The notes beneath the pieces were generated by a model that was given only the letters and a program-made list of their open reading frames with translations, was not told where the DNA came from and searched no databases. The position numbers and the translations under genes were made by a program. Positions 35,474 through 44,885 of a DNA stretch of 64,000 bases are shown here, piece after piece; the stretch's first letter is position 1, and each line of letters starts with the position of its first letter. Location: positions 1,736,001 to 1,800,000 of the forward strand of contig NZ_OY787453.1 in NCBI RefSeq assembly GCF_963678795.1. Direction: 5' to 3'. The stretch is from an uncultured Methanoregula sp. Its GTDB lineage: Archaea > Halobacteriota > Methanomicrobia > Methanomicrobiales > Methanospirillaceae.

Positions 35474-36634
35474 ATGGAAGAGACTGCCGTCAATAACACT
35501 GCGCCTTCATCCGAGCTCAAGTACCAGATCCAGGTGAACGAGCTCGAGGCCACCCTCCTTGATTTGAAGGTGAAGGTTGACGATCTCACAAAAGAAAACG
35601 GCCAGCTCAAGCGGGAGAACAACCAGCTCAAGCGCATGCCACTCTTTGTTGCCGTGGTGGTTGATATCCTTGAAAACGGGGAGATTTACCTGCGGCAGCA
35701 GGGAAATAACCAGGAATATCTCACCCATGCCCCGGAAGATATCCGGCCGATCTTAAAACCCGGCGCAAAAGTCGCGGTGAACAATGCGCTCTCGATAGTC
35801 AAGGTTATCGGGAACATTTACGATTCCCGCGTCAGGGTCATGGAACTGGTTGACAAACCGCAGGAGACCTATGCGGATATCGGCGGGCTTACTGACGTTA
35901 TCCGGGAAGTGCGCGAAGCGGTCGAATACCCGCTGACAAAACCCGAGATCTTCCGGCGCATTGGTGTGGAGCCCCCGAAAGGTATCCTGCTCTATGGAGC
36001 ACCGGGTACCGGCAAGACCCTGATAGCAAAAGCAGTTGCCCACGAGGCGAACGCAACCTTCATCCGCATGTCCGGAAGCGAACTCGTGCACAAGTTCATT
36101 GGTGAAGGTGCCGGCCTTGTCCGCGAACTCTTCCAGCTTGCCCGCGAGCACAAGAAAGCGATCATCTTTATCGACGAGATCGATGCGGTGGGCAGCATGC
36201 GTACCAATGACGGGACGAGCGGCAGCGCCGAGGTCCAGCGGACCCTCATGCAGCTCCTCGCGGAGATGGACGGGTTTGACAACCGGGGCAATGTACGGAT
36301 TATGGCGGCCACCAACCGTGCCGACATGCTTGACCCGGCGCTCCTCAGGCCCGGCCGGTTCGACCGGCTCATCGAGATCGCGGTCCCCGACAAGGAAGCC
36401 CGGCTCCAGATCCTGAAAATTCATTCACGGAAGATGCACCTTGAATCTGTTAATCTTGAAGAGATTGCACTCCGTACCGACAAGGCAACCGGCGCCGAAC
36501 TCGAGGCGATCTGCCGCGAGGCGGGCATGATGGCCGTTCGCCGCGAAGCAGAGAACGTCGGGATGGTCGACTTCATGGATGCAGTCCGTAAAGTCAGGAA
36601 CGAGACGGTTTCTGACAACCGCATGTATACCTGA
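35474..36634 (+). CDS. Proteasome-activating nucleotidase, PAN, with HbYX end
   Basis: The protein has 386 residues. A coiled coil lies near 16-54, then an OB-like domain, then the AAA+ core with Walker A GAPGTGKT at 175-182, Walker B in IIFIDE at about 230-235, and arginine-finger and sensor-2 regions as usual. The last residues are MYT, the HbYX motif that docks in the 20S proteasome and opens its gate. PAN unfolds proteins and feeds them to the core particle in an ATP-driven way. It is a single gene 38 bp from the divergent DUF126 start. No 20S subunits are in the window. Confidence 0.92.
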   Translation: MEETAVNNTAPSSELKYQIQVNELEATLLDLKVKVDDLTKENGQLKRENNQLKRMPLFVAVVVDILENGEIYLRQQGNNQEYLTHAPEDIRPILKPGAKVAVNNALSIVKVIGNIYDSRVRVMELVDKPQETYADIGGLTDVIREVREAVEYPLTKPEIFRRIGVEPPKGILLYGAPGTGKTLIAKAVAHEANATFIRMSGSELVHKFIGEGAGLVRELFQLAREHKKAIIFIDEIDAVGSMRTNDGTSGSAEVQRTLMQLLAEMDGFDNRGNVRIMAATNRADMLDPALLRPGRFDRLIEIAVPDKEARLQILKIHSRKMHLESVNLEEIALRTDKATGAELEAICREAGMMAVRREAENVGMVDFMDAVRKVRNETVSDNRMYT

Positions 36635-36678
36635 TTGCCGCTCATGCCCTGCGCATCCCGGTTGTAGGGGAGAAGTGG

Positions 36679-37173
36679 ATGAATATCCTCCTGATCCAGA
36701 AAGCGGGCACTGACCTCCACCATACCCTTTTTTCTTCAGAAACGAGCCGGCTGGTCCTGCGGTTCTATCACCCGAAAAAAAAATCCTGCGGGGTTTATAT
36801 TTCCTGTTCCACGCTCAGCAGCGCCCTCTCCCTCGTTGCTGAACTGCGCTGGTATATCAGGAGATACGTCCGAGAGCCGCTCTTCGAATGGGAGAGAGGG
36901 ATCTTCTTCACGCACGAGCTGGCACAGGATGTCTATTACGAACGGACGGCAGTTCTTTCGCCCGGCTGGAAATATCGGAAACTCTATGGATTCAAAGACG
37001 GAAAACTGGTGAGCACGGTCCCGATGAGCCCGGGCTCCACCCTCGATGATTACCACCAGGAGTATGCCGGCGTAACGCATGCTATCGAGATCTGGTGCAA
37101 TGAAGACGAGGTGGAGGAGGGCGAACTGATTGGTGAAGCGGAAAGCCCGGGGAATCCTGACCATGAGGACTGA
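36679..37173 (+). CDS. DUF5804-like protein
   Basis: The protein has 164 residues. The start has a beta-strand, a K-A-G-T-D turn and a helix with S-S-E-T-S-R, then L-S-S-A-L-S-L-V-A-E-L-R-W-Y and an acidic C-terminal tail. This resembles the DUF5804 family known mostly from haloarchaea and methanogens, but the match is from memory. Nothing shows a catalytic role. It lies 45 bp behind PAN in the same direction and may be co-transcribed. Confidence 0.5.
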   Translation: MNILLIQKAGTDLHHTLFSSETSRLVLRFYHPKKKSCGVYISCSTLSSALSLVAELRWYIRRYVREPLFEWERGIFFTHELAQDVYYERTAVLSPGWKYRKLYGFKDGKLVSTVPMSPGSTLDDYHQEYAGVTHAIEIWCNEDEVEEGELIGEAESPGNPDHED

Positions 37174-37533
37174 ATGGCGTGACAGGCACGGATAACCGGT
37201 CCCTCATCATCATTATAAGAGAATACAAGAACGAACGAAACGAAATTTTTCCTCTGTAGAGACAGATATGAATCCAATCTGTTCACACCGGAATCATGAA
37301 AATCGTTATAATGTCATTTTGGGAGGGTTCCCCTCCTCAGGTCCTCGGCACGGCGGGGCAGATTACCCGTACATTGGGTGAACCGGTAATCAAAGCCGCC
37401 GCGGTGGCGTCCCTTCGGGGGCAGCGGCATTTCTCTTAACAACAGAGCAGAAATTTTCAACTGAACGGTATTTTCCTTATTCCGGACTAAGAACGGGGAA
37501 GCACGGCAGTGCTCCATAAAAAATTATGCGCAG
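37174..37533. other. Gene-free gap with repeat copy C
   Basis: The gap between the DUF5804-like gene and the small membrane gene is mostly filled by the structured repeat (37321-37426, minus strand). The rest has short AT-rich stretches and no supported frame. Confidence 0.4.
37321..37426 (-). repeat. Structured intergenic repeat, copy C
   Basis: On the minus strand it begins GCCGCTGCCCCCGAAGGGAC, with a CCC-CGAA-GGG hairpin. It has CCGCGGCGG, then a stem GATTACC/GGTAATC, then GCCGTGCCGAGG. Alignment to copy B keeps over 60 positions. The stem base is G-C where copy B has A-T, so the pairing is kept by two changes. Confidence 0.65.
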
Positions 37534-37659
37534 TTACCAGGATTTCTTCAGGATATATGCGCTGACATAAAGGAGCACAATCGCGGCTATCATGAGCGGT
37601 ACGCCTTCGCACGCTCGCAGGAAGACTGACTGTTTTTTTATGTTTTGTGTAAGGGTCAT
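37534..37659 (-). CDS. Small single-pass membrane protein, 41 residues
   Basis: The ATG complementing 37657-37659 begins a 41-residue protein with a polar, basic first part and one membrane helix near residues 18-36, ending KKSW. A clear ribosome-binding site AGGAGAG lies 10 nt before the ATG, and a TATA box and inverted repeat lie farther upstream. The frame could be opened upstream, but the extra residues look unlike protein. Function unknown. Confidence 0.5.
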   Translation of the reverse strand: MTLTQNIKKQSVFLRACEGVPLMIAAIVLLYVSAYILKKSW

Positions 37660-37712
37660 GGGTATTTTTCTCTCCTGTATTGTGTATTGACAGATATGCA
37701 TGGGCCCCATCA

Positions 37713-37760
37713 CGATATATAATACTGAAATGGCAGGAGTCAGTGCATTGCACCTGCCAT
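37713..37760 (-). promoter_or_regulatory. Promoter and candidate operator of the 41-residue gene
   Basis: On the minus strand a TATA box reads ATTATATATC (centre ~37718). Just upstream, ATGGCAGG at 37730-37737 and CCTGCCAT at 37753-37760 form an 8-bp inverted repeat with a 15-nt spacer. The rest of 37661-38015 holds no other gene. Confidence 0.45.
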
Positions 37761-38015
37761 GACTGGCATTGAACCGCGGGGTTACAGGCACACATTGCCT
37801 GAGATGATTTTACTGCGGGAACACGATACCGGAAAGTTTGTAACAGACAACCGGTCGATCCCTGATCATGAGCAAAGGAAAGAGTTGCGGGGGAAACAGC
37901 CGGGTTGACCGGTTCCTGCCAGTGCAGGGAACAGCCGGCAAACCGCAGCAAACAGTTAAAACAACAGAAGAGTATATTCATTCATTCTATAAAATCAAGC
38001 ATATCCAGGGGCTTT

Positions 38016-40316
38016 ATGGTACAGCAACCCGGCATCCGGAAGAATGATCCGTCAGCGGATCATAGTGCAAATTCTTTTTTCCAGACAATTTTTGACAATG
38101 TGCAGACCGGGCTTGTGATCATCGATCCGGCAACGCACCGCATTGTAGATGCAAACAGTGCTGCACTCCAGATGATCGGTACCGGCAAAAAAAACATTGT
38201 CGGAGAGGTCTGTCACAGGTTTATCTGCCCGGCCGAACATGGCAGGTGCCCCATAACCGACCTGAAACAGACAATTGACCGGTCGGAGCGCATCCTGTTG
38301 CAGTCCGGCGGTACAAGAATCCCGATTATCAAATCTGCCGGCTTCATCTCACTTGATGGCCGTGAGTATCTCCTGGAGAATTTTTTCGATAATTCGGAGA
38401 GGATCCGGGCAGATGCTGCAGCTGCCGAAACGAGAAGGATACTCCGCGTGGTTTTTGACCAGACGTTCCAGTTCATTGGCCTCATGACCCCGGATGGCAC
38501 CCTCATTGACGCAAACCGTTCGGCCCTGAAATTCAGCGGTATCAGCGAATCGGACGTGATCGGAAAACCATTCTGGGAAACTCCCTGGTGGACTCATTCA
38601 CGCGAGCTCCAGGAGGAATTACAACAGGGCATCAGGTCCGCATCAGCCGGGAACTTCGTCCGATTTGAGGCAACCCACAAGGCTGCTGACGGGACACTCC
38701 ATTACATCGATTTTTCCTTAAAACCAGTATGTGATGACGACGGGAAGGTTATTTTTCTTATCCCCGAAGGCAGGGATATCACCGACCGTAAGAACATTGA
38801 GGATACCCTCCAGAGAAAAAACATGGACCTCTATGCCGCTTATGAACAACTCACGGCAACGGAAGAGGAACTCCGGCAGAATTACGAAGAACTGGTCAAA
38901 AAAGAGAAGGAACTCATTGATCGCGAGAACAAGATCCGGGCAATGTTTGAACAGACCTTCCAGTTTGTCGATCTCCTGACAAAAGACGGTATCCTTATCG
39001 ATACGAACCGGCCCCTGTCAGCGTTTGATGTTCAGGAACTATCGGACCTGTCAGATGTACCTTATTATGCCACTTCGCTCTGGTCGTATTCTGAGGATCT
39101 CAGGAAAAGGATACACGATGCAGTTTTGTCTGCGGCGGAAGGAAAGTTTACCCGTTACGAGATCATGGATGCAGCCAAAGACGGATCGTTACGGTATACC
39201 GATTTTTCCATAAAACCGGTAAAGAACCCTGAAGGCAGCATCATCTATCTCATTGCCGAGAGCAGGGATATCACGAACCTCATTACCACATCGCAGGCAC
39301 TTGCAGAATCGGAGAACATCTACCGGGCAATTTTCGGGAATACCGGTACCGCCATGGCGCTGGTTGAAGAGGATACAACGATCATTCTCGTCAACACGGA
39401 GTTCGAACATCTCAGCGGGTATTCCCGGAAAGAGGTCGAGGGCCGTATGAGCTGGACCCCGTTTGTTGAAGAAGAAGATCTCAGGAAGATGCTGGAGCAG
39501 CACAGCACACGGAAAGACGAGGCTAAACGCACCCCTGCCCAGTACGAGTTCAGGTTCATAACAAAATCCGGCGCACGACGGGATATCTTCCTGACCGTGG
39601 ATATGATCCCGGGCACGACAAAAAGCGTTGCTTCCTTAATGGACATTACCGGAAGCAAACAGCTGACACGGGAACTTTCTGCAACGCTCCGGGAGAAAGA
39701 GATCCTGCTCCGGGAAATTCATCACCGTGTGAAAAACAACCTCCAGATCATCATCAGCCTCTTAAACCTCCAGTCCCGGAACTTCAGTGACCCAAAAGTG
39801 CTGGGAGATATCAGGGAATGCCAGAACCGTGTCCGGGCAATGGCCCTTGTCCATGAAAAGATATACCAGTCTGAAAATCTCGCGGAGATCAATATCACGG
39901 AATATATCCGGTTCCTTGCACGTTACCTGGTCCAGTTTTACGGGGTGGATACGGAGATTATCCGGTTGACAATACGGGGTGAAGATATCAGGATTGGGAT
40001 CAATACCGCGGTTCCTCTCGGCCTTATCATTAATGAACTGATATCCAATGCGCTCAAGCATGCATTCCCCAAAGGGAGGGCCGGAGAGATAGAGATCAGT
40101 CTCGAGAAGACGGACAGCGAGATCGTGATTGTCCTCAGGGACAACGGTGTCGGCTTTCCAAAAAACTTTGACTGGAGAAAAAGTGAGACTCTCGGCCTCA
40201 TGCTGGTAGAGAGCCTGATCGGGCAGATACTGGGAACCCTGGAGACTGACACGACCCGGGGAACAGAATACCGGATAAAAATCCCGGCAAAACGGATCGA
40301 TTGTGATTCACTGTAG
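38016..40316 (+). CDS. Soluble multi-PAS histidine kinase (HisKA_2 type)
   Basis: The protein has 766 residues from ATG 38016 (an in-frame ATG at 37905 adds a Lys/Gln-rich stretch). It has no membrane helix. It starts with a PAS domain carrying the CHRFICPAEHGRCP stretch, found also in the 7554 kinase. Three more PAS-like units follow with a helical linker near 270-310, then a HisKA_2 DHp with His569 in REIHHRVKNN, and HATPase_c with DNGVGFP. Cys-rich PAS segments may bind a cofactor. No receiver gene is beside it. It stands alone and is probably cytoplasmic. Confidence 0.9.
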   Translation: MVQQPGIRKNDPSADHSANSFFQTIFDNVQTGLVIIDPATHRIVDANSAALQMIGTGKKNIVGEVCHRFICPAEHGRCPITDLKQTIDRSERILLQSGGTRIPIIKSAGFISLDGREYLLENFFDNSERIRADAAAAETRRILRVVFDQTFQFIGLMTPDGTLIDANRSALKFSGISESDVIGKPFWETPWWTHSRELQEELQQGIRSASAGNFVRFEATHKAADGTLHYIDFSLKPVCDDDGKVIFLIPEGRDITDRKNIEDTLQRKNMDLYAAYEQLTATEEELRQNYEELVKKEKELIDRENKIRAMFEQTFQFVDLLTKDGILIDTNRPLSAFDVQELSDLSDVPYYATSLWSYSEDLRKRIHDAVLSAAEGKFTRYEIMDAAKDGSLRYTDFSIKPVKNPEGSIIYLIAESRDITNLITTSQALAESENIYRAIFGNTGTAMALVEEDTTIILVNTEFEHLSGYSRKEVEGRMSWTPFVEEEDLRKMLEQHSTRKDEAKRTPAQYEFRFITKSGARRDIFLTVDMIPGTTKSVASLMDITGSKQLTRELSATLREKEILLREIHHRVKNNLQIIISLLNLQSRNFSDPKVLGDIRECQNRVRAMALVHEKIYQSENLAEINITEYIRFLARYLVQFYGVDTEIIRLTIRGEDIRIGINTAVPLGLIINELISNALKHAFPKGRAGEIEISLEKTDSEIVIVLRDNGVGFPKNFDWRKSETLGLMLVESLIGQILGTLETDTTRGTEYRIKIPAKRIDCDSL

Positions 40317-40395
40317 CCAGGAGCCGGCGTTTTACCGGGTTGTAATGTAATAAAAAACAGCGGGTTTGCTCAGAAAACGGGGTTTTCTGAGGAGA

Positions 40396-41706
40396 TCAGG
40401 CAAACATCGCACCTTCGCCATCGAACGTGCCGCGGTTGAAATCCAGGCCGACTTTCGCGATAGCGGCAAGGAAATCCTCCTGCGTGATGGCCGGGCGTTC
40501 CTTCCTGATAGCAAACATCCCTGCCTCCATGCAGATGGCGTGAAGATCTGCCCCGTTCTTGCCTTCCGTCTGGCGGGCAACTTCCTTGAGGTCCACATCG
40601 CTGTCAATAGTCAGCGTCCTGCAGTGTACTTTCAGGATGGAGAGGCGCCCGGCCTCGTCCGGCAGGGGGATCTCGATGATCCGGTCGAAACGGCCGGGGC
40701 GGAGCAGGGCCTTGTCGAGGATGTCGATCCGGTTCGTTGCACCGATGATCTTCACGTCCCCCCGGTTCTCGAACCCGTCCATGCCGGCCAGCAGCTGCAT
40801 GAGCGTGCGCTGGACTTCGCGATCGCCCGAGGTGTTCGCCTCGGTCCGGCTCGCACCGACTGCATCGATCTCGTCGATGAAGATGATGGTCGGTGCCTTC
40901 TTCTTCGCAAGGTCGAAGAGTTCGCGGACGAGCCGTGCCCCTTCACCGATATATTTCTGAACAAGCTCCGAACCCACGACCCGCATGAAGTGGGCGTTTG
41001 TCTCGTGGGCTACCGCTTTTGCAAGCAGGGTCTTTCCCGTGCCCGGAGGCCCATGGAGCAGGACACCCTTGGGGGGCTCGACACCAATCCGGATAAAGAG
41101 CTCGGGGCGTTTCAGCGGCAGTTCCACCGCTTCCTTGATCTCGTTTATCTGGGCTTCAAGGCCCCCGATATCCGCATAGGTCTCCTGGGGTGAATCCACG
41201 AGTTCCATGCCGTAGACCGCAGAATCGAACGACGTGGGTAGCAGTTCCACGATGGCGAGCGACTGCTGGTTGAGGGTGCACCGGGCACCCGGCTTGAGAT
41301 CCTCCGCATTAATGGACGGGGAACTCCGGACAAGGAACCGGGGTCCTGCACTGCTCCGGACGATCACGCGCGATGCATCGACCACATCAGTTACCGTACC
41401 GATGATCAGCGGCGGGCTACGGAGCTGCTCGCTCTCGCTCTTGAGTTTCCGCACTTCCCGCTCGTACCGGATCTTCTGGGTCTCGATGTACCGCTTGTCC
41501 GCCTCAACCTGCCGGAGCTGTTCGCGGAGTTCGAGGTTGCGGGATTCAAGGTTGCCGACACGCTCCATCATCTGGACTTCAAGATCGTGCTTGTCATTCT
41601 CGATCTGGCCCAGCTGCTCGCGAAGCTGTTCCGACAGGGAACGGTATAACCGGTAAAGCTCCTCAGGAGTCTGGGGTTCCGGTGACTGGTGGAGAGTATC
41701 GGCCAT
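40396..41706 (-). CDS. Second PAN-type AAA ATPase
   Basis: The protein has 436 residues from the ATG complementing 41704-41706; a TTG at 41718 adds four residues. It has a longer coiled coil (about 13-85) than the first PAN, then an OB-like domain and AAA+ with Walker A GPPGTGKT and Walker B TIIFIDE. It ends MFA, lacking the Tyr of the HbYX motif, so its grip on the 20S proteasome may be weaker or different. It may form mixed rings or serve other partners. It is divergent from the aMBF1 gene with a TATA box CTTTATATG at about 41739-41747. Confidence 0.9.
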   Translation of the reverse strand: MADTLHQSPEPQTPEELYRLYRSLSEQLREQLGQIENDKHDLEVQMMERVGNLESRNLELREQLRQVEADKRYIETQKIRYEREVRKLKSESEQLRSPPLIIGTVTDVVDASRVIVRSSAGPRFLVRSSPSINAEDLKPGARCTLNQQSLAIVELLPTSFDSAVYGMELVDSPQETYADIGGLEAQINEIKEAVELPLKRPELFIRIGVEPPKGVLLHGPPGTGKTLLAKAVAHETNAHFMRVVGSELVQKYIGEGARLVRELFDLAKKKAPTIIFIDEIDAVGASRTEANTSGDREVQRTLMQLLAGMDGFENRGDVKIIGATNRIDILDKALLRPGRFDRIIEIPLPDEAGRLSILKVHCRTLTIDSDVDLKEVARQTEGKNGADLHAICMEAGMFAIRKERPAITQEDFLAAIAKVGLDFNRGTFDGEGAMFA

Positions 41707-41719
41707 ATCGCGTATCAAA

Positions 41720-41834
41720 TAGCTATATAGGGAAACTGCATATAAAGTGTTTGTGAGGAGGCAAGCGAAGGAGCAGAGGCATGCTCCCGATTCAGTGGGA
41801 ATTTATACTCCCAGACGCTACTCTTTGTGAGAAT
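41720..41834. promoter_or_regulatory. Divergent promoters of the PAN-type ATPase and aMBF1
   Basis: Minus strand: a CTTTATATG TATA box at 41739-41747, about 37 nt before the ATG 41706. Plus strand: an ATTTATAC box at 41801-41808, about 30 nt before ATG 41835, so the aMBF1 mRNA would be leaderless or nearly so. A second TATATAG lies at 41724-41730. Confidence 0.5.
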
Positions 41835-42347
41835 ATGCAGTGCGAAATGTGTGGAGAAACTATTCGCGGAGCCCCCAAACTTGTCCGCGTTGAAGGGGCC
41901 GAGCTGCAGGTCTGCAGCAAATGCGAAAAATTCGGCACTGAAGTGCAACAGGTACGAAGGACCGACCTCATCCGTCCCGCCCAGGCCCGGCCCGGAGCGG
42001 CAAAAAGCGTGGCTGCATCGCCATCCGCTTACCGGAAAAGAGACCTCTTCGATTACATGGAAGGGGATATCGTCGATGATTACAACGAGCGGATCCGCAA
42101 GGCAAGGATGGAGAAGGGCTTGTCCCAGAAAGATCTCGCCATGCAGATGAAGGAGAAGGAGCACCTCATCCAGAAGATCGAGAACCGCGACCTGATCCCC
42201 GAGGAGAACGTCAGGAAAAAACTGGAGAAGGTCCTCGGGATCCGTCTGGTCGATGCCCCGGTGGACGAGACAGAAAAGAAGATCCAGAGCAAACTTGCCC
42301 CGACCCTTGGGGATCTCACCATCATCCGGAAAGCGAGAAAACAATAA
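41835..42347 (+). CDS. Multiprotein bridging factor aMBF1 (TIGR00270)
   Basis: The protein has 170 residues from ATG 41835, chosen because the family starts with the zinc ribbon (CEMC then CSKC near 3-31), and because a TATA box sits about 30 nt before this ATG. A flexible linker precedes a Cro/CI-type HTH (about 85-140, with E-K-G-L-S-Q-K-D-L-A). Archaeal MBF1 binds TBP and probably the ribosome. An ATG at 41781 would add an 18-residue leader and is less likely. It is divergent from the second PAN. Confidence 0.9.
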   Translation: MQCEMCGETIRGAPKLVRVEGAELQVCSKCEKFGTEVQQVRRTDLIRPAQARPGAAKSVAASPSAYRKRDLFDYMEGDIVDDYNERIRKARMEKGLSQKDLAMQMKEKEHLIQKIENRDLIPEENVRKKLEKVLGIRLVDAPVDETEKKIQSKLAPTLGDLTIIRKARKQ

Positions 42348-42356
42348 TTATCTTTT

Positions 42357-43010
42357 TTATGCAAGGTCAATGACCGCGTTGTGCAGGATATCCAGCGTGT
42401 CCCGCATTGCCCGGCCGGCATGCCGCATATGGTGGTAGATCTCAAGCATCCGGACTGCATGCATGGCGTTCTCTGTCTTGAGTAGTTCTGCCATCCCCGC
42501 GATGTAGATCTCTTCGAGGGTATTGTACGTTTCCCGGGCATGCCGGATCTCTGTCTCAACGGCATTCTTGTCCCCGCCCATGGCCTTGATCCCCCGGGCG
42601 ATACATTCCGTACCATCAAGGAGGGTTTCTGCCATCTCAATAATGGGTTTGTCCGGGGTAACCCCGAATGCATACATCTCCTTTGCCGTCTCCTTTGAGA
42701 AGTTGAGGATATAGTCCATCTGGCGGGAGATACTGTAGATGTCCTGCCGGTCAAACGGGGTGGAGAACGAGTTGATCAGCTTGTCTTCCATATCGTGACG
42801 AAGGATGTCCACGTTGTTCTCGATCTGTTCAAGCTCCCGGGGATTGCAGAGCGGGCAGGCTTTCAGCCAGGAGACCAGTACCCGCACTCCGTCGACGGTC
42901 CTGTCCGCCTGCCCGGCAAGCATTCCTTCGAAGTCATACTCACGGGGAAATATTGACGAGAACAGGCTCTTTTTCCCGTCGGGCTGGAGAGTTGCATGCT
43001 TTTTTTCCAT
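42357..43010 (-). CDS. DUF47/PhoU-like phosphate transport accessory protein
   Basis: The protein has 217 residues, all helical, in the DUF47 family that shares the PhoU fold. It has two three-helix bundles and conserved acidic/His patches (E-x-x-x-D/E) that bind metal. DUF47 proteins accompany PiT transporters and likely control them. The gene lies 7 bp behind the pit gene in the same direction, so they are in one operon. Confidence 0.87.
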   Translation of the reverse strand: MEKKHATLQPDGKKSLFSSIFPREYDFEGMLAGQADRTVDGVRVLVSWLKACPLCNPRELEQIENNVDILRHDMEDKLINSFSTPFDRQDIYSISRQMDYILNFSKETAKEMYAFGVTPDKPIIEMAETLLDGTECIARGIKAMGGDKNAVETEIRHARETYNTLEEIYIAGMAELLKTENAMHAVRMLEIYHHMRHAGRAMRDTLDILHNAVIDLA

Positions 43011-43017
43011 ACGAGAA

Positions 43018-44046
43018 TCACACTCCCATTATTGGGGCTACGATCAGATAGAGGCCGGCGGCTATGAGCATGGTGACAGGAATGGTAACCGCCATTGCTA
43101 CGAGGATATGCCTGCCTACCTCCCACTTCACTTTTCTCGGGTTCTCCGCCGCCCCGACACCGAGTACGGACATGGTGATGACCTGCGTGGAGGAGACCGG
43201 GGCCCCGGCAACGGTCGACATGGCAACGGAAGCTGCCGAGAAGAACTGGGAATCGAACGAGTGGATGGGTTCGATCCGGAAGATCCTGCGCCCGAGCGTG
43301 CTCATGATCCGCCATCCACCGGAGAGTGTCCCGAGCGCAATAAGAACAGCGCAGGCAAGCCGGGCCCAGAGCGGGACATCAGATACGGCAGATATACCGG
43401 CAGAGAAGAGGACGAGCGCAATGATCCCGAGCTGCTTCTGGGTGTCGTTGGCTGCATTCGAGAAAGCCATTACTGCTGCTGCGCACCAGTTGAGGGCAAT
43501 GATCTTCCGGTTGACGGTCCGCTCTGCATTCCGGAGGAGCACGGTCGTGCACCTGTGCATCACATAACTCCCGGCAAACCCGATGACAACCGAGAGGACA
43601 AAGAAGAAGAGGATCTTGATAAAACCCGCAAGCTCCGGGGTGGGGCCGAAGAGCTCGTCCACGCCCCAGAATACACTTCCCACGCCGGCAGCCGCAATTC
43701 CCGCCCCGATGAGCCCCCCGATTAGGGAGTGGGATGAGGATGAAGGGAGACCGAACTTCCAGGTGATGAGGTTCCAGGCGGTTGCCGTCATCATGGCAAC
43801 GAGGAGGACCACGATCACCATGGCCGCTGACGGGAGCGTGAGCAGTCCCGTGAGCGTAAAGGCAACGGCACTTCCCCCGCCGACAGCGCCAAAAAAGGAC
43901 ATCGTCGCGACAAGGATGATGCCCATCTTGGGGGTTGCAGACCGGGAAGCTATGAACGTTGCAGCGATCGAGCTGGCATCCTGGAACCCGTTGGTAAACG
44001 TGAAGGCCAGGGCAAGCAGCACCGCGAGGATGGCAAGCTCGATCAT
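43018..44046 (-). CDS. PiT family inorganic phosphate transporter
   Basis: The protein has 342 residues with about 10 membrane segments. The two inverted halves have the PiT signatures FTNGFQDASSIAA near the start and FSNAANDTQK in the second half. It would take up inorganic phosphate with Na+ or H+. It is the first gene of the two-gene operon with the DUF47 gene. The start ATG complements 44044-44046. Confidence 0.9.
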   Translation of the reverse strand: MIELAILAVLLALAFTFTNGFQDASSIAATFIASRSATPKMGIILVATMSFFGAVGGGSAVAFTLTGLLTLPSAAMVIVVLLVAMMTATAWNLITWKFGLPSSSSHSLIGGLIGAGIAAAGVGSVFWGVDELFGPTPELAGFIKILFFFVLSVVIGFAGSYVMHRCTTVLLRNAERTVNRKIIALNWCAAAVMAFSNAANDTQKQLGIIALVLFSAGISAVSDVPLWARLACAVLIALGTLSGGWRIMSTLGRRIFRIEPIHSFDSQFFSAASVAMSTVAGAPVSSTQVITMSVLGVGAAENPRKVKWEVGRHILVAMAVTIPVTMLIAAGLYLIVAPIMGV

Positions 44047-44242
44047 GGTAACCGGATGGGAGATGGGTGGTTCCCTGCCGGGACTCCGGCATCGGGCACA
44101 GCGCCTTATTTCACCGGGGACGTTAAAAAAGGTGGTGCCGGACAGAAACCATGGGATCAGCCAGTCCGGATGAATCCGGACGGTGAACGCACTAGGTCAT
44201 TCTCCCGGACCCTGATCAAAAAAACAGGAAAAACCGTTTGGG

Positions 44243-44614
44243 TTATTTTACAATTGTCCCGTCGATCCGGTAATCCTGCAGGCATTCGCCATCGAGGACC
44301 GACTCGAAAGTAACGGACTGCCCGTCACCCATCGTGCCAAGGAAGATGGATCGTGAATCGCGTATGGTTGCGGTTTTCGTATTCACGAGGTTGAGGTTCA
44401 GCGTCACGGGACCAGTTGTCCGGTTTCCCGCATTGTAGGCATACCCGGTCACTTTTCCATAGCACCCGAGGCCCGGCGACCAGTCGTCGTGGTATTCATA
44501 GTGTGCACGGATCGTATCCCGGGCGGTCTCCTGGCCGGCGGTCGTGGTTGTGGTGCATCCCGCAAGAAAGACACCCGTAATGATGAGCATAAGAACAAGT
44601 GCAGTTATTTTCAT
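44243..44614 (-). CDS. Small lipoprotein with FxLYD-like domain
   Basis: The protein has 123 residues. A signal peptide with FLAGC lipobox leads into a short linker and a ~90-residue beta-sandwich with the pattern V-T-G-Y-A-Y-N-A-G-N and then L-N-L-V-N-T. This resembles the FxLYD family of Ig-like surface domains. Two Cys (C-Y-G-K, E-C-L-Q) could pair outside the cell. It is a single gene and the function is unknown. Confidence 0.68.
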   Translation of the reverse strand: MKITALVLMLIITGVFLAGCTTTTTAGQETARDTIRAHYEYHDDWSPGLGCYGKVTGYAYNAGNRTTGPVTLNLNLVNTKTATIRDSRSIFLGTMGDGQSVTFESVLDGECLQDYRIDGTIVK

Positions 44615-44885
44615 TCTTCACCTCTTTTTCGTTCGTTCCCGTTATCAGGTTTTATAGTCGCGCTATTTGGGGTTGCTGGTCACTCACCGGAATAATTGTC
44701 GGGTTCCGGGTTGTACTTACATCATTTGGGAAAGGACAAGGCGGGATCGGGAGGGACCGGGTTATAGCGCTCTATGAATCTGACCGTATTCCAGGATAAA
44801 ACGGGTCTTTGGGTAGCATTAAAAATGAAAATCCGTTTCCTGGAACCGCCCGCACGGGCTATTGTCTCTTTTTGCAGCGGGATCT

